Program-made: the position numbers and the translations under genes
Notes under the pieces: generated by a model
Seen by the model: only the letters and a program-made list of their open reading frames with translations
Told to the model about the DNA's origin: nothing
The model's database searches: none
From: a virus
Strand: one strand, 5' to 3'
DNA: 64,000 nt
IMG/VR virus record: IMGVR_UViG_3300025162_000021
Span: 62,001 to 126,000 of that record
Shown: positions 1-8,588 of the stretch, in pieces
Layout of the letters: each line of letters starts with the position of its first letter
How positions within the stretch are numbered: position 1 is the stretch's first letter

Positions 1-42
1 ATGAAAGATCCTCTCGTAGAGCAGGACGGGGTTGTATATTGA
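1..42 (+). CDS. C-terminal end of a truncated upstream gene
   Basis: Open frame from the window edge to a TGA at 40-42, ending in KDPLVEQDGVVY. The TTG start of the folE2-like gene overlaps this stop (TTGA), the compact stop-start coupling seen throughout this genome, so this is probably the tail of the preceding gene in the same operon. Too short to identify. An ATG sits at position 1, so a 13-aa peptide is formally possible but less likely. Confidence 0.45.
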   Translation: MKDPLVEQDGVVY

Positions 43-1019
43 GTCTTCCTGATATGCAAAAATGTACCGACGGCTTTCCTAAGATCCCTATTAGTAAGGT
101 AGGTATTAGAAATATAGAACTACCAATAAAGGTATACACGAAGGACTCTGTAGCATCGCGATCTTTTTCCACTATAGCTACCATATCCTCATACTGCGAC
201 TTAGTCGAAGGCGTGAAAGGTATTAATATGTCGAGAATATCTAGAACGATATTCGACATATTCAAAGAGCCTAGAGGATTCATTTTAGATATGGCAGAAG
301 AGTGCGTATATGCACTCCAGAAGGCGCACGATACGGATGACATTTACCTTAAAGTAAAATTCAAGTATCCCTTCATTCATAATTCGCCGATATCCAAGGA
401 TCTCAAGTCCCCAGAAATTGTCGACGTGGAAATTGAAACCACGCTTGTGAATAATATTTTGAAGAAGTACTTGACTGTGGATGTAGTTGGTATGTCCTTG
501 TGTCCGTGTTCTAAGGAAATGAGCCTTCTCATTAATAACCTGACCGAGGAAGAGAGAACTCTATTCGACGTCTGGGACAGTAACGCCGACGACCTCTGGC
601 CTACTATGAAAAGTCTCGTTAGCAAATTGAAGAAGGCTGGCTTCGGCGCTCATAATCAAAAGTCATTTGTTAAAATTAAAGTAGAAGTAAGAGATGACAT
701 CGTATGGATAGAAGACTTGGTCAATCTTGTGTATCGATGCACTTCCGCCCCAACCTTCTCGGTTTTAAAGAGACCAGATGAAAAGTGGGTTACAGAGGTA
801 TCTTATATGGGCGGGTATTACGATGATAATAAACAATTTGTAGAAGTACCTGACGCTGGGCCTAAATTCGTGGAAGATATTTCTCGTCAGTGCGCAGAGA
901 AGCTGAATGAGATGTGTGCAGTGAAAGATTATGTTGTCGTAGTTCGTAATCAGGAAAGTATTCATAGCGGCGACATAGAAGCAGTCGCCGTGTTGTCAGC
1001 AGGAAAAGAATTACGATGA
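39..1019 (+). CDS. folE2: GTP cyclohydrolase FolE2 (type IB)
   Basis: 326 aa, full length for FolE2. The family converts GTP to 7,8-dihydroneopterin triphosphate, the entry to folate and to queuosine/7-deazaguanine synthesis. Visible signatures are the N-terminal GIRNIELPIKV stretch and the SLCPCSKEMS segment (about residues 151-160) carrying the metal-site cysteine. Start is a TTG overlapping the previous stop; no better ATG is present nearby. It is followed by a zinc-knuckle gene with a 4-nt overlap. A QueD-like gene at 36321 supplies the next pathway step, suggesting a deazapurine modification route rather than folate supply (inference). Confidence 0.9.
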   Translation: MSLPDMQKCTDGFPKIPISKVGIRNIELPIKVYTKDSVASRSFSTIATISSYCDLVEGVKGINMSRISRTIFDIFKEPRGFILDMAEECVYALQKAHDTDDIYLKVKFKYPFIHNSPISKDLKSPEIVDVEIETTLVNNILKKYLTVDVVGMSLCPCSKEMSLLINNLTEEERTLFDVWDSNADDLWPTMKSLVSKLKKAGFGAHNQKSFVKIKVEVRDDIVWIEDLVNLVYRCTSAPTFSVLKRPDEKWVTEVSYMGGYYDDNKQFVEVPDAGPKFVEDISRQCAEKLNEMCAVKDYVVVVRNQESIHSGDIEAVAVLSAGKELR

Positions 1020-1279
1020 GTAAATGTAAGCATTGTGAATCAACTAGCCATGGCCCTGGATGCCAATATGGGCCTAAGAGAATGCACGAGCACATTGCCG
1101 ATGACGAAACATGCGTATACTGCGGCTCAACAAGTAGAGGCCCTGGATGTCAGTATAGTCCGCACGAACCATATCATGTTCATAAGCATGGCCAAAGCGA
1201 CAACAAGTGCATTTGGTGCGGTTCGACCAGTATTGGACCTGGTTGTCAATATAGTCCAAATCATATACACGAAAAATAG
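1016..1279 (+). CDS. Three-repeat cysteine-rich (zinc-knuckle) protein
   Basis: 87 aa made almost wholly of three repeats of about 29 residues, each with the core C-x2-C-x-STS-x-GPGCQY-x-P. Cys-x2-Cys plus a third Cys and nearby His residues suggest one metal site per repeat. It overlaps folE2 by ATGA, so the two are co-translated. No known family recognised; metal binding is inferred from spacing only. Confidence 0.7.
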   Translation: MSKCKHCESTSHGPGCQYGPKRMHEHIADDETCVYCGSTSRGPGCQYSPHEPYHVHKHGQSDNKCIWCGSTSIGPGCQYSPNHIHEK

Positions 1280-1301
1280 AACAAAAGAATCCTCTTTTTT
1301 C

Positions 1302-1332
1302 TTGCCACCGAGCGGTTTCACCGCCTTATATT
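1302..1332 (+). promoter_or_regulatory. Promoter P1 of the repeated TTGCCACCG family
   Basis: TTGCCACCG at 1302-1310 and TATATT at 1327-1332, 19 nt between TTGCCA and TATATT, followed by ATATGTAAGG. The same arrangement recurs at eight other places in the window, always just upstream of a gene. Drives the 1355 operon. Confidence 0.75.
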
Positions 1333-1354
1333 ATATATGTAAGGTGGTGAAACC

Positions 1355-1534
1355 TTGAAATACAGCAAAGAATTCCTGCGGAGCATGAAAGAGTCCATTG
1401 ATCGGACCGGAATGTACATGCCGCTCGAATACTGGGTTGCGTACAAGGATCTGCGGGAAAAATATCCCCTGGTCAACACCGGATTTGCCGATAAGAATAT
1501 GGCACAGTTCATGCAGCTCGAGGACGCACTATGA
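1355..1534 (+). CDS. Small hypothetical protein, 59 aa
   Basis: TTG start at 1355 preceded by AAGGTGG at good spacing, about 20 nt downstream of promoter P1; first gene of a four-gene string. Mixed helical sequence with a PLEYWVAYKDLREKYP segment. Ends ATGA-coupled to the next gene. No family recognised. Confidence 0.65.
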   Translation: MKYSKEFLRSMKESIDRTGMYMPLEYWVAYKDLREKYPLVNTGFADKNMAQFMQLEDAL

Positions 1535-1707
1535 TTCATAAACTCACAATTCATCTGGGTGAAGATGGTAATCTATATGATACCATTGAATGCAACGCGA
1601 ACCTCAAGCTAAGCTGGGGATCGCGTACCGGAGCCGATACTGATTGCCCCAAGTGTCTTGCTATTATGGCTGCACAGGAGAAACATAATGAGCACACCAA
1701 AAAGTAG
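1531..1707 (+). CDS. Small hypothetical protein with CxxC, 58 aa
   Basis: Starts in the ATGA overlap with the previous gene and ends with TAG. Contains a TDCPKCLAIM motif (single Cys-x2-Cys plus Cys21). The following membrane peptide starts inside its 3' end. No family recognised. Confidence 0.6.
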   Translation: MIHKLTIHLGEDGNLYDTIECNANLKLSWGSRTGADTDCPKCLAIMAAQEKHNEHTKK

Positions 1708-1771
1708 TGACGTAGCTTGGCTCTGCTTTTTCTACACCATCGTCATCATTCTACTCGTCGCGCTTTTCTGA
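1688..1771 (+). CDS. Single-span membrane peptide, 27 aa
   Basis: ATG at 1688 with AGGAG 8 nt upstream, overlapping the previous gene by 20 nt in another frame. The product is essentially one hydrophobic helix (VAWLCFFYTIVIILLVALF) after an eight-residue polar head, typical of the many tiny membrane proteins phages make early. Confidence 0.55.
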   Translation: MSTPKSSDVAWLCFFYTIVIILLVALF

Positions 1772-1783
1772 AAGGACACCTAA

Positions 1784-3073
1784 ATGAACGAAGACCTTAA
1801 AATTCTCGCTAGGTTCGTGGATGAGGTGAATAAGACCAACTCCTCGAACGAGAAGATCGAGATCCTGCAAAAGTACGAATCCCTCCGGAGGATGTTCAGG
1901 TACGTTTACGACGAGCAGATTCAGTTCGGCGTGACGAGCAAGAATGTCAAGAAGCAAGGTATCTGCAACCGTGTACGGTATAAGGATATTTACGCTCTTC
2001 TTGACGATCTCGCTTCAGGCGAGCTCTCTGGGCACGATGCTCTTGGTCAGGTCAACGGATTCATCGAGGCGAACGGCTTTGCCGATTTGATCTATTGCAT
2101 TCTCGACAAGGACCTCAAGACTCGGACAGGATCTACCCTCATCAACAAGGCTCTTCCCGACTGCATTCCTACTTTCGACGTCGCTCTCGCGCATGTGTAC
2201 GAGGACCGCGCTAAGAAGGTGTTTTTCGGAAAGGAGCCTTGGTACGCGTCGAGGAAGATGGACGGACTCAGGCTCATCACGATCGTAGACAAGCACTCCA
2301 ACGCCAAATTCTTTTCAAGGACAGGCAAGGAGTTTCTTACTCTGTCCAAGATTGCAGCCGAGATTAAGAAGTCCGGAATTATTGATATCGTTTTCGACGG
2401 CGAGCTCTGCATGGTCGATTCCGACGGTATGGAGACCTTTAAGGGCATCATTAAGGAAGCCCGACAGAAAGACCACACCATCGAAAATCCCATGTACATG
2501 ATCTTCGACTGCCTCGATCCCGAGGACTTCTGGTCGAAGAACGGCAAGCAGGTCCTCTCTGAGAGGTACCATGTTCTACAGGCCTTCATGGCTGGGAGGA
2601 CCTTCAAGCATATAAAGAAGGTTGAGCAGACCCTTGTGCGAGATAATGCTCACTTTGAGGAGCTTCGCAAGACTGCCCTCGCCAACCATTGGGAGGGCCT
2701 GGTTATTAGGAAGAACGTCGGATACGAAGGTAAGAGGACCAACAATCTTCTCAAGGCTAAGTACTTTCAGGATACTGAATTGCGTGTCAAGGGAATCATC
2801 ACTGGTCCTTTCCGCATCATCAATAAGGAGACGGGCCTCGAGGACTCTATTACGACCCTGTCCGCAGTTGTTGTGGACTACAAGGGCTTCGAGGTCAACG
2901 TCGGATCCGGCTTTACCCTGGCCGAGAGAAACGAGTTTTATTGGAATCCTAAGTCGATCGTCGGCAAGATGATTAATGTTAGGTACTTCGGTGAGACCAC
3001 TAATGATAAGGGAACGCTTAGTTTGCTGTTCCCTACCTACTGGGGTCTCTATGGCGATGAAAGGGATGTATGA
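1784..3073 (+). CDS. ATP-dependent DNA ligase
   Basis: 429 aa. Seals nicks in duplex DNA through a covalent ligase-AMP intermediate. The adenylated lysine is in ASRKMDGLRL (about residues 157-166, motif I KxDG); later nucleotidyltransferase motifs are FDGELCM and EGLVIRKN, with LLKAKY as motif V, then an OB-fold-like C-terminus. Helical N-terminal domain as in phage T4 gp30-like ligases. ATG has a good upstream AAGGA. Followed with 4-nt overlap by a small zinc protein. Confidence 0.9.
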   Translation: MNEDLKILARFVDEVNKTNSSNEKIEILQKYESLRRMFRYVYDEQIQFGVTSKNVKKQGICNRVRYKDIYALLDDLASGELSGHDALGQVNGFIEANGFADLIYCILDKDLKTRTGSTLINKALPDCIPTFDVALAHVYEDRAKKVFFGKEPWYASRKMDGLRLITIVDKHSNAKFFSRTGKEFLTLSKIAAEIKKSGIIDIVFDGELCMVDSDGMETFKGIIKEARQKDHTIENPMYMIFDCLDPEDFWSKNGKQVLSERYHVLQAFMAGRTFKHIKKVEQTLVRDNAHFEELRKTALANHWEGLVIRKNVGYEGKRTNNLLKAKYFQDTELRVKGIITGPFRIINKETGLEDSITTLSAVVVDYKGFEVNVGSGFTLAERNEFYWNPKSIVGKMINVRYFGETTNDKGTLSLLFPTYWGLYGDERDV

Positions 3074-3231
3074 AGAAACGAACTAAAGAGGAAATGCTGG
3101 CAGCCGCAGTCTCTAATTCCGAGCGGCGCAGAATAGAGAGGCAAGTTCCTGACGACTCGTGTGCCACGTGCGATGAGTCCGTCGATGGATCTCCCTCTGC
3201 CTCTTGTGTTGGGCAGTGTGCAAAAAGATAA
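3070..3231 (+). CDS. Small Cys-rich protein, 53 aa
   Basis: Overlaps the DNA ligase stop (ATGA). Basic, helical N-terminus followed by CATC and CVGQC in the C-terminal half, a plausible single zinc site. No family recognised. Confidence 0.6.
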   Translation: MKKRTKEEMLAAAVSNSERRRIERQVPDDSCATCDESVDGSPSASCVGQCAKR

Positions 3232-3247
3232 GTGAGGGTAGTATATC

Positions 3248-3637
3248 TTGAGCAAGCTCATTCTAGTCCGAGGTTTGCCGGGCAGCGGGAAGTCCACTTG
3301 GGTCCGCACTAATTTCCCAGGGATATTCCATCTCGAAGCCGACATGTTTTTTATGAAGAACGGCATGTACTTTTTCGAGAAGTCCAAGCTTGCCCAGAAT
3401 CACCTGACCTTACAGCGCATTGCAAAGATGATCTTAGATGAAGGCGCGGATGTCGTTATTTCCAACACATTCGTACATACCTGGGAAATCACAAGCATAA
3501 TCTACCACCCTTCTGTCACGGAATCCGTAGTCTATAGGATGACTTCAATGTACGGCACTACACACGGAGTGCCTGAGGAAACCGTTACTCGAATGAAGGC
3601 TCAGATGGAAGATTGGCCCGGAGAGATACTCATATGA
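3248..3637 (+). CDS. P-loop kinase (polynucleotide-kinase-like)
   Basis: 129 aa starting from TTG. Walker A GLPGSGKST at residues 9-17, then LEADMFF and VVISNTFV, the layout of small AAA/zeta-like kinases close to the kinase domain of phage polynucleotide kinase-phosphatase. Likely phosphorylates a nucleoside, nucleotide or 5'-OH end; the substrate cannot be read. With the RNA ligase at 17528 it could take part in RNA end healing (inference). Overlaps next gene by 4 nt. Confidence 0.65.
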   Translation: MSKLILVRGLPGSGKSTWVRTNFPGIFHLEADMFFMKNGMYFFEKSKLAQNHLTLQRIAKMILDEGADVVISNTFVHTWEITSIIYHPSVTESVVYRMTSMYGTTHGVPEETVTRMKAQMEDWPGEILI

Positions 3638-3951
3638 ACACCGATGGCATGTACGAAGCCACTATGGTTCTTGTGCGCAATTTGCGCGAGTATCCTGCTG
3701 AGTGGCATGACTATGTCAAAGCCTTTCTGAGCAGAATTATGGCTCAGTTTCTCAACGACGGTATTTCACGAGACGATAAAGACTGTAACGAGTATGCCTG
3801 TAACTGCCTGGAAGCCATGCAAGACTGCAATATAAAACCTTCGATTGATAGCCTCATATCCGATCTGGAGTATTTCTCTGATCGGTGGTCATGGGAGCGA
3901 GTTATGTGGATAATGGAGTTAAGCAGGATAGTTAGAGATTCGGAGGAGTAG
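3634..3951 (+). CDS. Hypothetical protein, 105 aa
   Basis: ATG at 3634 in an ATGA overlap. Mostly helical with four cysteines (CNEYACNCLEAMQDC) in the middle but no clean metal motif. Ends with TAG. Five nt before the next gene. No family recognised. Confidence 0.65.
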   Translation: MNTDGMYEATMVLVRNLREYPAEWHDYVKAFLSRIMAQFLNDGISRDDKDCNEYACNCLEAMQDCNIKPSIDSLISDLEYFSDRWSWERVMWIMELSRIVRDSEE

Positions 3952-3955
3952 TGGA

Positions 3956-4570
3956 ATGCTCATCATAGATAAGAATACAGATTACTACGACCACCTCGGA
4001 AAAATCTACGGGGTGGACAAAAATATAGTATATGATCGAAGGGGGTCTGTTGCTCTATCGGAGAAGGATCTTCTCGTCATCGCAGACAATTCCCATCCAT
4101 TCGGCAATCCCAGAGATTCGTACATCATTGTTGAGATTGGTTATACTCAATATCTTTTCAGTGTTTCCGATTTCAAGTACAGAAAGATTTATTCGGCGTT
4201 TAATGACATAGAGGAACCTTACGCAGCTACTTTTAAACTCATTAAGACCTTTAAGGATCAGAAGCATTACGGAGAGGCCTCGATGTCCTTGATTCCTGTC
4301 GAGAAAGAGTATAGAGGCTGGAGAACATTTAACAAAGTACCTACTTCTTATTCTGAGCTCAAAAAGAGAGGTGGCCCTGTTCTAAATCCTATTTTGAAGG
4401 ATACATCCTTTACAAGCCTTCTAAGTCAACAGGATATTTGGGTGGATTTGTCTAATTACATTTCGTCGAAGTACAACGACAAGACTATCACTATCAAGAA
4501 TACGGATGTTGACAAACTTGTCAATCATGGGTTTGATAAGAGGACTTCTTTTAGACACCCTGTAAAGTAG
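3956..4570 (+). CDS. Hypothetical protein, 204 aa
   Basis: Soluble alpha/beta-looking sequence, no membrane segment and no motif recognised. Sits in the same tight run as its neighbours, ends with TAG and is followed after 7 nt by a zinc-ribbon gene. Confidence 0.65.
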   Translation: MLIIDKNTDYYDHLGKIYGVDKNIVYDRRGSVALSEKDLLVIADNSHPFGNPRDSYIIVEIGYTQYLFSVSDFKYRKIYSAFNDIEEPYAATFKLIKTFKDQKHYGEASMSLIPVEKEYRGWRTFNKVPTSYSELKKRGGPVLNPILKDTSFTSLLSQQDIWVDLSNYISSKYNDKTITIKNTDVDKLVNHGFDKRTSFRHPVK

Positions 4571-4577
4571 GAGAAAA

Positions 4578-4757
4578 ATGAATACGCCAGAACCCTGTAG
4601 CCGTTGTGGATTTCTTTACTCGGATTGTATGCAACGGGATAATTCCACTTATACGGCAGAATGCATCAAGGAATTGAGGATGGGTGATCTAAATTGTCCA
4701 AGCTTTAAAGACTGGAGACTGGTCACCATGGGAGAGAAGTGGAATCTTCAAAAATAA
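4578..4757 (+). CDS. Small zinc-ribbon-like protein, 59 aa
   Basis: ATG at 4578 with AGGAG 5-9 nt upstream. CSRCGF near the N-terminus, then further Cys at about 17, 29 and 40 (SDCM, AECI, NCPSF), enough for one zinc site. Last gene before promoter P9. Confidence 0.65.
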   Translation: MNTPEPCSRCGFLYSDCMQRDNSTYTAECIKELRMGDLNCPSFKDWRLVTMGEKWNLQK

Positions 4758-4768
4758 TTTAATTATTT

Positions 4769-4800
4769 TTGCCACGATTGAAGTAGAGATTGGTTATATT
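4769..4800 (+). promoter_or_regulatory. Promoter P9 of the TTGCCACCG family
   Basis: TTGCCACG at 4769-4776 and TATATT at 4795-4800 with 20 nt spacing, one more than most members. Precedes the 4863 gene with a 60-nt leader. Confidence 0.6.
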
Positions 4801-4862
4801 GTATCTGTAGGGAATAAACCCGCGTCAGCAACGGGCAAAAATACACAAAGGAGAATTGAAAG

Positions 4863-5123
4863 ATGGAAATCGTAAAGTACATCCGCAACAGGGACAACCA
4901 GAAGGTCGGAGTGCTCGTTTCAAACGGGTATAATTCGGTTGGTTGGTCGCTCTGCCATATTGGCCTCGAGAGGTTCAACAAGGAGAGGGGCATTGAGATC
5001 GCTCGCGGTCGTGAGGCCAGGGGGACTGAGACTATGATGCCCGTGTCGATCGCAGAGGACTACGCTGAGTTTCTGGAGCGGTCCAGGCGCTACTTCGGTA
5101 AGGATGGTTCAGGCGCTCTCTGA
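4863..5123 (+). CDS. Hypothetical protein, 86 aa
   Basis: Monocistronic unit between promoter P9 and a strong terminator. GC-rich, strongly biased codons resemble the other genes following this promoter class, consistent with high early expression. Sequence is Arg/Glu-rich and helical; no family recognised. AAGGAG precedes the ATG. Confidence 0.7.
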   Translation: MEIVKYIRNRDNQKVGVLVSNGYNSVGWSLCHIGLERFNKERGIEIARGREARGTETMMPVSIAEDYAEFLERSRRYFGKDGSGAL

Positions 5124-5146
5124 ACTATAATTTAGAATAATATAAG

Positions 5147-5174
5147 CCCCCTTTGTAAAATAAAGGGGGTTTTT
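5147..5174 (+). terminator. Intrinsic terminator
   Basis: Perfect 8-bp stem CCCCCTTT/AAAGGGGG with 7-nt loop followed by five Ts, directly after the 4863 gene. Confidence 0.9.
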
Positions 5175-5192
5175 ATTTTATATATTAAAGAT

Positions 5193-5810
5193 ATGCTAGA
5201 AATCAAGAATACAGAAGTCTGCTATCTCGGTCGAGCTATTAAAGCCTCAGGTAATCCTATGACCATAGGAGAAATAGATACAATAACTAATGACGTGAGT
5301 GCCCTAGTTGGCGCTCATATGGGGCGAGCAAAAAAGCTTGGACGCGTCGACGCAGGCTTCGGTCACGATAACTTCCTATCCGGAATCGATGTAATGTACG
5401 ACGTGAAGTACTCGATGTACTGGTCGATGGAATTCCAAAGATACCATTTCAACCAAATAATTTCTTCACAATCAAAAATGCATCGACTCACGACGATGGG
5501 AAAAGATTGGGATAGCTTCTATGCTATGTTTAATGAATATGTAGATTTAGACTGCATTAGAAAAGTATTTGGATTAATTCAAATGTATAATGATGAAGAA
5601 AATTCTGAAATAAAATATACTTTATTTATGAGAATAATTAGTTCTCTTCCTATGGGCTTCGAGATGTGGATGACAGTAAGGACAAACTATTTGCAGCTTA
5701 AAACTATGTACCACCAACGGAAGAACCACAAGCTCAGGGAAGACTGGGGCCCGTTCTGTGAGTGGTGTGAAGGGCTACCTTGGTTCAAAGAACTGGTGGG
5801 AATTGACTAA
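5193..5810 (+). CDS. Phage protein with ThyX-like sequence features
   Basis: 205 aa. A segment QRYHFNQIISSQSKMHR (about residues 84-100) recalls the R-H-R-x2-S-x-N signature of flavin-dependent thymidylate synthase, and the later WMTVRTNYLQLKTMYHQRK segment resembles the ThyX C-terminal substrate region. Conserved catalytic residues are not all present, so activity is doubtful; probably a ThyX-fold relative. Overlaps next gene by one nt. Confidence 0.45.
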   Translation: MLEIKNTEVCYLGRAIKASGNPMTIGEIDTITNDVSALVGAHMGRAKKLGRVDAGFGHDNFLSGIDVMYDVKYSMYWSMEFQRYHFNQIISSQSKMHRLTTMGKDWDSFYAMFNEYVDLDCIRKVFGLIQMYNDEENSEIKYTLFMRIISSLPMGFEMWMTVRTNYLQLKTMYHQRKNHKLREDWGPFCEWCEGLPWFKELVGID

Positions 5811-6193
5811 TGGAATATAACATAGGACAGCACATTGAGACCCCGGAAGGTGTCTATGTCAGGGTCTTCGCATCTCACGATGGCTCCTACCTTTGTCCTA
5901 AATGCAGCGCAAGCGTCGACAAAGACAGCATCGTAAGACATAATCATGAACACTGGACTGAGCAAGGGTTTCTAGGACTGCCCGAGAGCCGAGATAGTGA
6001 TACGGCTATATATAAATGTAAAAATTGCGGCCACGAAGCAAGCGACGATGATGTTATACAAAAGACCATATTAATTCCACTTAGCGAGTACGAAGAAATT
6101 GAAGAGAGAATTAGAAAGCATAGTGAGGGTATGCTCAAGCTAATTAAGCTAGCATATAGCGGTAAAGAAGATAAACTTTTTAGAGGTATGTGA
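5810..6193 (+). CDS. Zinc-ribbon protein, 127 aa
   Basis: LCPKCSA and YKCKNCGHE make two Cys-x2-Cys knuckles about 40 residues apart with HNHEH between, followed by a helical C-terminus. Probably nucleic-acid or protein binding. TAATG overlap with the upstream gene. Confidence 0.65.
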   Translation: MEYNIGQHIETPEGVYVRVFASHDGSYLCPKCSASVDKDSIVRHNHEHWTEQGFLGLPESRDSDTAIYKCKNCGHEASDDDVIQKTILIPLSEYEEIEERIRKHSEGMLKLIKLAYSGKEDKLFRGM

Positions 6194-6194
6194 A

Positions 6195-6362
6195 ATGACC
6201 AAGGAAGAGAGCTTACGAATACTCGCGGGAGTATTAGAGAGAATAAAAAATATGACTCAAGAGGAATTTAATATAAGGAGTTTCCTTAGTGTGCATGAAA
6301 CTATGGAAATAAGATACAGAGAAAAAATTGATTTATTTTTATACCAGACAAGGAGCAAATAA
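6195..6362 (+). CDS. Small helical protein, 55 aa
   Basis: ATG one nt after the previous stop; charged, fully helical sequence with no Cys. No family recognised. AAGGAG for the next gene lies in its last codons. Confidence 0.55.
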   Translation: MTKEESLRILAGVLERIKNMTQEEFNIRSFLSVHETMEIRYREKIDLFLYQTRSK

Positions 6363-6366
6363 AGAT

Positions 6367-7054
6367 ATGAGAATGGACCTAGCAGAACTAGTAGTAGTAA
6401 TGGATAAGTCGGGATCAATGGCAGGCGCGCAGAGTGACGCTATTGGTGGAATTTAATCAGTTTTTGAAGGAGCAGAAGGAAGCTCCAGGAGAAGCAAAGC
6501 TTACCGTTGAGCTTTTCGATTCTCAGTGTTCCTTCTATGTCTTGAACGCGGACATTAGGAGTGTTGATCCTCTTAACGAGAAGTCATATAGCCCCAGTGG
6601 TAATACGGCTCTCTACGATGCCATCGGTAAAGCTATCGATGAAACAGGTACTCGCTTGGCTGCCTACGAGGCCGAGTCTCGGCCTGCAAAAGTCATCTTT
6701 GCTATTCTCACTGACGGAGAAGAGAACTCCTCACGAGAGTACGACAAGAAGAAGATTTTTGATATGATTAAGAAGACTCGCGATACCTTGGGCTGGGAGT
6801 TTATCTACCTTGCCGCTGGAGCCGAGGCATTCAAAGGCGGCGCCGATATTGGTATGAACGTATCCAAGATGGCTCTGTACAGGAATGACAATGCTGGTAA
6901 TACTGGAACATATACCGCAACATCTTCTTATGTGACTTCTTTGAGAAGCGCTGTCGATATGGATCAATTCAAGGAATTTTCTATGTCTAATAATATGCAG
7001 GCTGAAGTCAACGCAGCAGTTCTCTCCGAGGAAAACAAAGATCCAGCACCATAA
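6367..7054 (+). CDS. von Willebrand A domain protein, apparent +1 frameshift
   Basis: The N-terminal frame (ATG 6367) reads LAELVVVMDKSGSM, the MIDAS metal-site strand, then stops at TAA 6454-6456. The rest of the VWA fold continues in the +1 frame from about 6454 (NQFLKEQKEAPG, SGNTALYDAI, FAILTDGEENSS). Joined product is about 228 aa. Skipping one base at ATT-TAA (or removing one A of GGAATTT) gives an uninterrupted protein. Either a programmed frameshift, a natural lesion or a base error. VWA proteins bind protein partners through the metal. Confidence 0.7.
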
Positions 7055-7066
7055 AAGGAGTAGTGG

Positions 7067-7249
7067 GTGAAATATCTTATAGTCTTTGAGTTAGACGACT
7101 CTGAAATGAACTTAGGGCTCGATGAGGCAACAAATAAAACTAGGCTAGTGCGGCATCATCTCAATGAAGGAAATTTAGTCCTGAGTGAAATGTCCTTGGA
7201 AGGTGTTTATGATAGTGAGAACTATGAAGTTGCTGCAACGGACTACTGA
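7067..7249 (+). CDS. Hypothetical protein, 60 aa
   Basis: GTG start with AAGGAG about 7 nt upstream. Acidic, begins MKYLIVFELDD. Its TGA abuts a six-codon ATG frame that looks incidental. No family recognised. Confidence 0.6.
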   Translation: MKYLIVFELDDSEMNLGLDEATNKTRLVRHHLNEGNLVLSEMSLEGVYDSENYEVAATDY

Positions 7250-7288
7250 ATGAGAAATCACACTAAATAAATAAGGAAATTAATAAGA

Positions 7289-7720
7289 ATGTATCCAGCA
7301 GGTATGTTTGACCACGAAGGTGATTTATGTCCGGTTTGTAGTAAGGCTCCGATGTCTACATTTACTTTTGTAGAAGAGCCCTACCCCCATTATGTATGCC
7401 CTTTGTGCGGAGAAGAATTTCCATTGGATCCCGATCAAATGGAACTAGAGGAAGATGCGACAGGTATTGTTAGGCCAGTAACGGCTGGGCCCCCTGTTGC
7501 ATCAGGAGTCTTATCCACTACTCCGGGAACTATGCCTGCTAACTCTGGAACACCTGATCCTACACAAGGGAAAAGAGTGGCAATACAAACAATGCTAGGA
7601 GATGAACAATTAGATTTGAGTCGAGTTCCCGATAATCAGTTAGATGGTATGATAGGTTCTTTAGGGAAGTTGAAAGTGAATCAATCTAGTCCTTTAAATA
7701 CCGGAGCGATGGGTTCATGA
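7289..7720 (+). CDS. Zinc-ribbon protein with Pro/Thr/Gly-rich linker, 143 aa
   Basis: LCPVCSK and YVCPLCGEE (about residues 13-40) form a zinc ribbon followed by a low-complexity Pro-Gly-Thr linker and a C-terminal helix. Four-nt overlap (ATGA) with the next gene, so co-translated. Confidence 0.6.
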   Translation: MYPAGMFDHEGDLCPVCSKAPMSTFTFVEEPYPHYVCPLCGEEFPLDPDQMELEEDATGIVRPVTAGPPVASGVLSTTPGTMPANSGTPDPTQGKRVAIQTMLGDEQLDLSRVPDNQLDGMIGSLGKLKVNQSSPLNTGAMGS

Positions 7721-7968
7721 GTCCGACGACAGAGGCTTACAAAATGATTTTTGTAAATAAGCCAGTTTGGATCCCAGGAACTCAAACACCCGGGACTCTC
7801 GTCGATATAAGAGAACTCCCAGAGCTGCCCGGTCGCGATGTTGGTATTGTAAGTCACTCTGGAATATCTCCAGTAGACTTTCCAGTTAATTTAACGATTT
7901 TAAAAGTGAGAGGCAAAGACGGATCATTACAGAGTTTTGAACAATATCAAATGGCTGGTGAATTTTAG
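7717..7968 (+). CDS. Hypothetical protein, 83 aa
   Basis: Beta-rich sequence, SH3-like in feel (KPVWIPGTQTPGTLVDIREL), starting in the ATGA overlap and ending at a terminator. No family recognised. Confidence 0.6.
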   Translation: MSPTTEAYKMIFVNKPVWIPGTQTPGTLVDIRELPELPGRDVGIVSHSGISPVDFPVNLTILKVRGKDGSLQSFEQYQMAGEF

Positions 7969-7994
7969 TGTAATAATGTAAAAACTATACTAAA

Positions 7995-8031
7995 AAAGAC
8001 CACCATATGAAAAGAAAGGTGGTCTTTTTTT
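7995..8031 (+). terminator. Intrinsic terminator
   Basis: AAAGACCACC/GGTGGTCTTT stem followed by a T tract, closing the 5193-7968 unit. Confidence 0.9.
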
Positions 8032-8093
8032 ATCGGCAATATTGAATGTGATGACTTTCTATATTGAAAATAAGGAGTTAGATAAACTAACAA

Positions 8094-8384
8094 ATGAGTA
8101 AAAGGAATTTGACCGTGTCTAGTGCTGCAGAGTATCTGAAGAAGATGGGTTTTGAAGTCGACATGAGTCGCAAACTTCTCTGTATGCCCTCTTCTCCCGC
8201 TTTTGGCATTCACACTCTAGGGGTGATGGATTTTCTCGTCCTCGAGGCTCCTGGTCGAAATCATGGATTTCACCTCGTAAATGAGATTCCAAAGATCAAG
8301 TTGGACAAACTTGAGTCCGCTAAGATTGGGGTTTCCAAGGGAACCCCCGTAAAAGGGGTGGGAATCGCAGAAAAGAACATATAA
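8094..8384 (+). CDS. Hypothetical protein, 96 aa
   Basis: Basic alpha/beta protein preceded by AAGGAGTTAG. Stands alone between a terminator and promoter P2. No family recognised. Confidence 0.6.
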   Translation: MSKRNLTVSSAAEYLKKMGFEVDMSRKLLCMPSSPAFGIHTLGVMDFLVLEAPGRNHGFHLVNEIPKIKLDKLESAKIGVSKGTPVKGVGIAEKNI

Positions 8385-8418
8385 GGTCTGAAAAAATCGG
8401 GAAATTCCCTGTTTTTTC

Positions 8419-8449
8419 TTGCCACCGAGTTTAAAGTCAATCTTATATT
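8419..8449 (+). promoter_or_regulatory. Promoter P2 of the TTGCCACCG family
   Basis: TTGCCACCG at 8419-8427, TATATT at 8444-8449, 19 nt spacing, then ATATACGTAAGG. A leader of about 130 nt (to 8588) containing inverted repeats such as CTCTCC-tttaa-GAGAG separates it from the gene. Confidence 0.75.
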
Positions 8450-8588
8450 ATATACGTAAGGAAAACAAAAAACGGTCAGAGCGACAGTACAAAACAGGGG
8501 TAGGACAGAGTCCGAATTACCGACGGTGATGCCTAGGTAAACCCACTCTCCTTTAAGAGAGCAAAACTTCCGAGTTGAGGAGCCTAAA

